From: Bacteroidota bacterium | Lineage (GTDB): Bacteria > Bacteroidota > Rhodothermia > Rhodothermales > UBA10348 | DNA: 6,093 nucleotides | NCBI GenBank assembly: GCA_027620595.1 | Contig: JAQCDI010000168.1 | Location: 1 to 6,093 of the forward strand | Direction: 5' to 3' | Part shown: piece after piece, positions 4,976 to 6,093 of the stretch | Numbering within the stretch: the first letter of the stretch is position 1 | Layout: every line of letters begins with the position of its first letter | Notes under the pieces: generated by a model | What the model was told of the DNA's origin: nothing | The model's database searches: none | Seen by the model: only the letters and a program-made list of their open reading frames with translations | Made by a program: the position numbers and the translations under genes

Positions 4976-5249
4976 TACACGGCGGCACGTCCAGGTCGAC
5001 GTGCTGGAGGAGGAGCTGGTCGACACAGCCTGGCGCGTCTTGCTGTTCAACGACGAGGTCCACACGTTCGAGGAAGTGATCGGCCAGATCATCAAGGCCA
5101 CCGGCTGTTCGGTGAGCCGGGCGGAAGCGCTGACATGGACGGTGCACAACGAGGGCAAGGCCCAGGTCTATGAAGGACCCTTCGAGGCCTGCCTCAAGGT
5201 GGAAATCATCCTTGCGGAAATCGGGCTCATCACCCGGATCGTCGGGTAG
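4956..5249 (+). CDS. clpS: ClpS, N-degron adaptor of the Clp protease
   Basis: A 97-residue adaptor that delivers proteins with bulky hydrophobic N-terminal residues to the ClpA/ClpC-ClpP protease. After a variable, probably disordered 24-residue N-terminal extension, the core runs W-R-V-L-L-F-N-D-E-V-H-T-F-E-E-V (26-41) and T-W-T-V-H-N-E-G-K-A (60-69). N32, D33 and H64 correspond to the Asn, Asp and His that hold the alpha-amino group of the substrate. The position of the E. coli gate residue M40 is F38 here, a T-F form I associate with Bacteroidota. The ATG lies within the last codons of purS, with AGG (4944-4946) nine bases upstream; the reading frames differ and overlap by 20 bases. No clpA or clpP is in the window. 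Confidence 0.93.
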   Translation: MSSPAPDTRRHVQVDVLEEELVDTAWRVLLFNDEVHTFEEVIGQIIKATGCSVSRAEALTWTVHNEGKAQVYEGPFEACLKVEIILAEIGLITRIVG

Positions 5250-5409
5250 CGCAGGACGGATTCCGGCTATTCTTGCCGCCAGAAGGGAAAGAATTGCTCC
5301 CGGATTGGGGGGCGAACCGCCGAAAAAGGTCGTTTTCCGGGGATGGAGCGGAGCGGCATGATGTTGGCCGAGCAGAGGGCAGGACAACCAACCCCTCAGG
5401 AACTCCGCC
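5250..5409 (+). other. Intergenic gap between clpS and the RlpA-like gene
   Basis: These 160 bases contain no supported gene. A GAAAA/TTTTC pairing around 5320-5337 is only five pairs and has no GC clamp, so I do not call a terminator. AGGAA (5398-5402) seven bases before the ATG at 5410 is a good ribosome binding site. A promoter for the next gene presumably lies here, but I cannot point to it. Confidence 0.4.
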
Positions 5410-6093
5410 ATGATCATCACGACCCGCAACGTCTATTCGACCGTTGGCCTCATCATCGGCCTGCTTGTTGCCACCGCCCTTTTTTTTGCCCTTCCGTCAC
5501 AGGCACAGGACCAGCAGGGCAAAGTCTCCTGGTCCGCCATGAACCAGCATGGACGCAAGACGGCTTCGGGTGAGCGCTACGACCACAGGGCATTGACGGC
5601 CGCTCACGCATCGCTCCCATTCGACACCATGGTCCGTGTCCGCAATCCGCTCACCTCCGAGCAGGTGGTGGTCCGCATCAATGACCGCACACAGGATGCC
5701 GCCATCGTGATCGGCCTCTCCGGGGCTGCCGCCCAGAAGCTCGGTTTCTTCGAGCAGGGATCGGGGGCAGTTCAGCTCTGGGTACTGGACACGGACCAAT
5801 CCGTGATCATCGCATCGGCCGACAAGGTGGCGGGTGAGTCGGAGCGGCGATCCGTGCCTATGAACCGTGGTGCCAGCATGCCGGAGAATGTGGCCACGGT
5901 GCCACAGCCTGCCGCTGCCGCAGAAGCCCCGGATGCCGGTACCCTGCAGATGACGTCCTGGTTTACCCTCCAGATTGGCTCCTTTGCCACGCTCGAAGGC
6001 GCCCAGGAACTGGCCCGCTCCTACGAGGAAGCCTGGGTCCGCCCGGTCGAGACGGCCGATGGTGCCACCTATCGGGTCTACTTCAGCCGATTC
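5410..6093 (+). CDS. RlpA-like protein with DPBB and SPOR domains (3' end missing)
   Basis: 228 codons are present; the frame is still open at the window edge. Residues 1-32 form a signal peptide (hydrophobic 12-28, likely cut after S-Q-A at 32). Residues ~37-125 are a double-psi beta-barrel of the RlpA kind: K-T-A-S-G-E-R-Y-D (50-58), T-A-A-H-A-S-L-P-F (63-71), V-V-V-R-I-N-D-R (86-93) and L-S-G-A-A-A-Q-K-L-G (103-112). E55, H66 and D92 sit where RlpA lytic transglycosylases have their Glu, His and Asp, so cleavage of peptidoglycan glycan strands is plausible. The usual I-D-L-S is I-G-L-S here (G102), and the early G-x-A-S-Y-Y motif is degraded. A ~55-residue low-complexity linker leads to a SPOR domain from about residue 183 (W-F-T-L-Q-I-G-S-F), which would bind denuded glycan at the septum. 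Activity is likely but unproven. Confidence 0.85.
   Translation, partial: MIITTRNVYSTVGLIIGLLVATALFFALPSQAQDQQGKVSWSAMNQHGRKTASGERYDHRALTAAHASLPFDTMVRVRNPLTSEQVVVRINDRTQDAAIVIGLSGAAAQKLGFFEQGSGAVQLWVLDTDQSVIIASADKVAGESERRSVPMNRGASMPENVATVPQPAAAAEAPDAGTLQMTSWFTLQIGSFATLEGAQELARSYEEAWVRPVETADGATYRVYFSRF

Noticed and set aside
5268..5275. TATTCTTG as a promoter element for the RlpA-like gene
   Set aside because: No matching upstream element, and more than 130 bases from the start codon.
5320..5337. Intrinsic terminator between clpS and the RlpA-like gene
   Set aside because: Only a five-pair A/T-rich stem (GAAAA/TTTTC) with a mismatch outside it and no T-run after it.

Overview
The window is GC-rich, tightly packed chromosomal DNA from a bacterium, most likely of the Bacteroidota/Rhodothermota side (Rhodothermales-like). 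This is inferred from the proteins. ClpS has the N-D-x-x-x-T-F core and T-W-x-V-H helix I associate with that group, the phosphatidylserine decarboxylase is the short (~220 aa) form, and a free-standing purS is present. No 16S or other decisive marker lies in the window, so the placement is tentative.

Layout. Positions 1-369 are non-coding and hold the most unusual sequence here: seven short stem-loops, five of them perfect or nearly perfect and all closed as C(GNA)G or C(GNNA)G on the + strand. From 105 to 369 there are five units of a modular repeat. Each starts AATCA, usually carries one stem-loop, and continues (R)ATGAG; three of them also have a related ~40-nt tail. Positions 370-2975 are a leftward block, in transcription order mtaB (tRNA methylthiotransferase), a small DUF6174-type lipoprotein and a DUF1275/YoaK-type membrane protein. 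Positions 2976-3086 are a divergent intergenic region with a perfect 7-bp inverted repeat. Positions 3087-4599 hold the rightward pair psd and pssA, separated by one base. Positions 4718-5249 hold purS and clpS, overlapping by 20 bases. From 5410 to the right edge runs the start of an RlpA-like DPBB plus SPOR protein, cut by the end of the window.

How the genes work together. PssA makes phosphatidylserine from CDP-diacylglycerol and serine, and Psd decarboxylates it to phosphatidylethanolamine, so 3087-4599 is a complete two-step PE module with probable translational coupling. PurS is the small subunit of FGAM synthase; its partners PurQ and PurL are not in the window. ClpS is the N-degron adaptor for ClpAP-type proteases, and its overlap with purS suggests co-expression rather than shared function. 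MtaB modifies tRNA A37. The lipoprotein and the DUF1275 protein have no assigned role.

The protein-coding part is mostly conserved housekeeping genes and I see no new protein system in it. The candidate for something undescribed is the modular stem-loop array at the left end.
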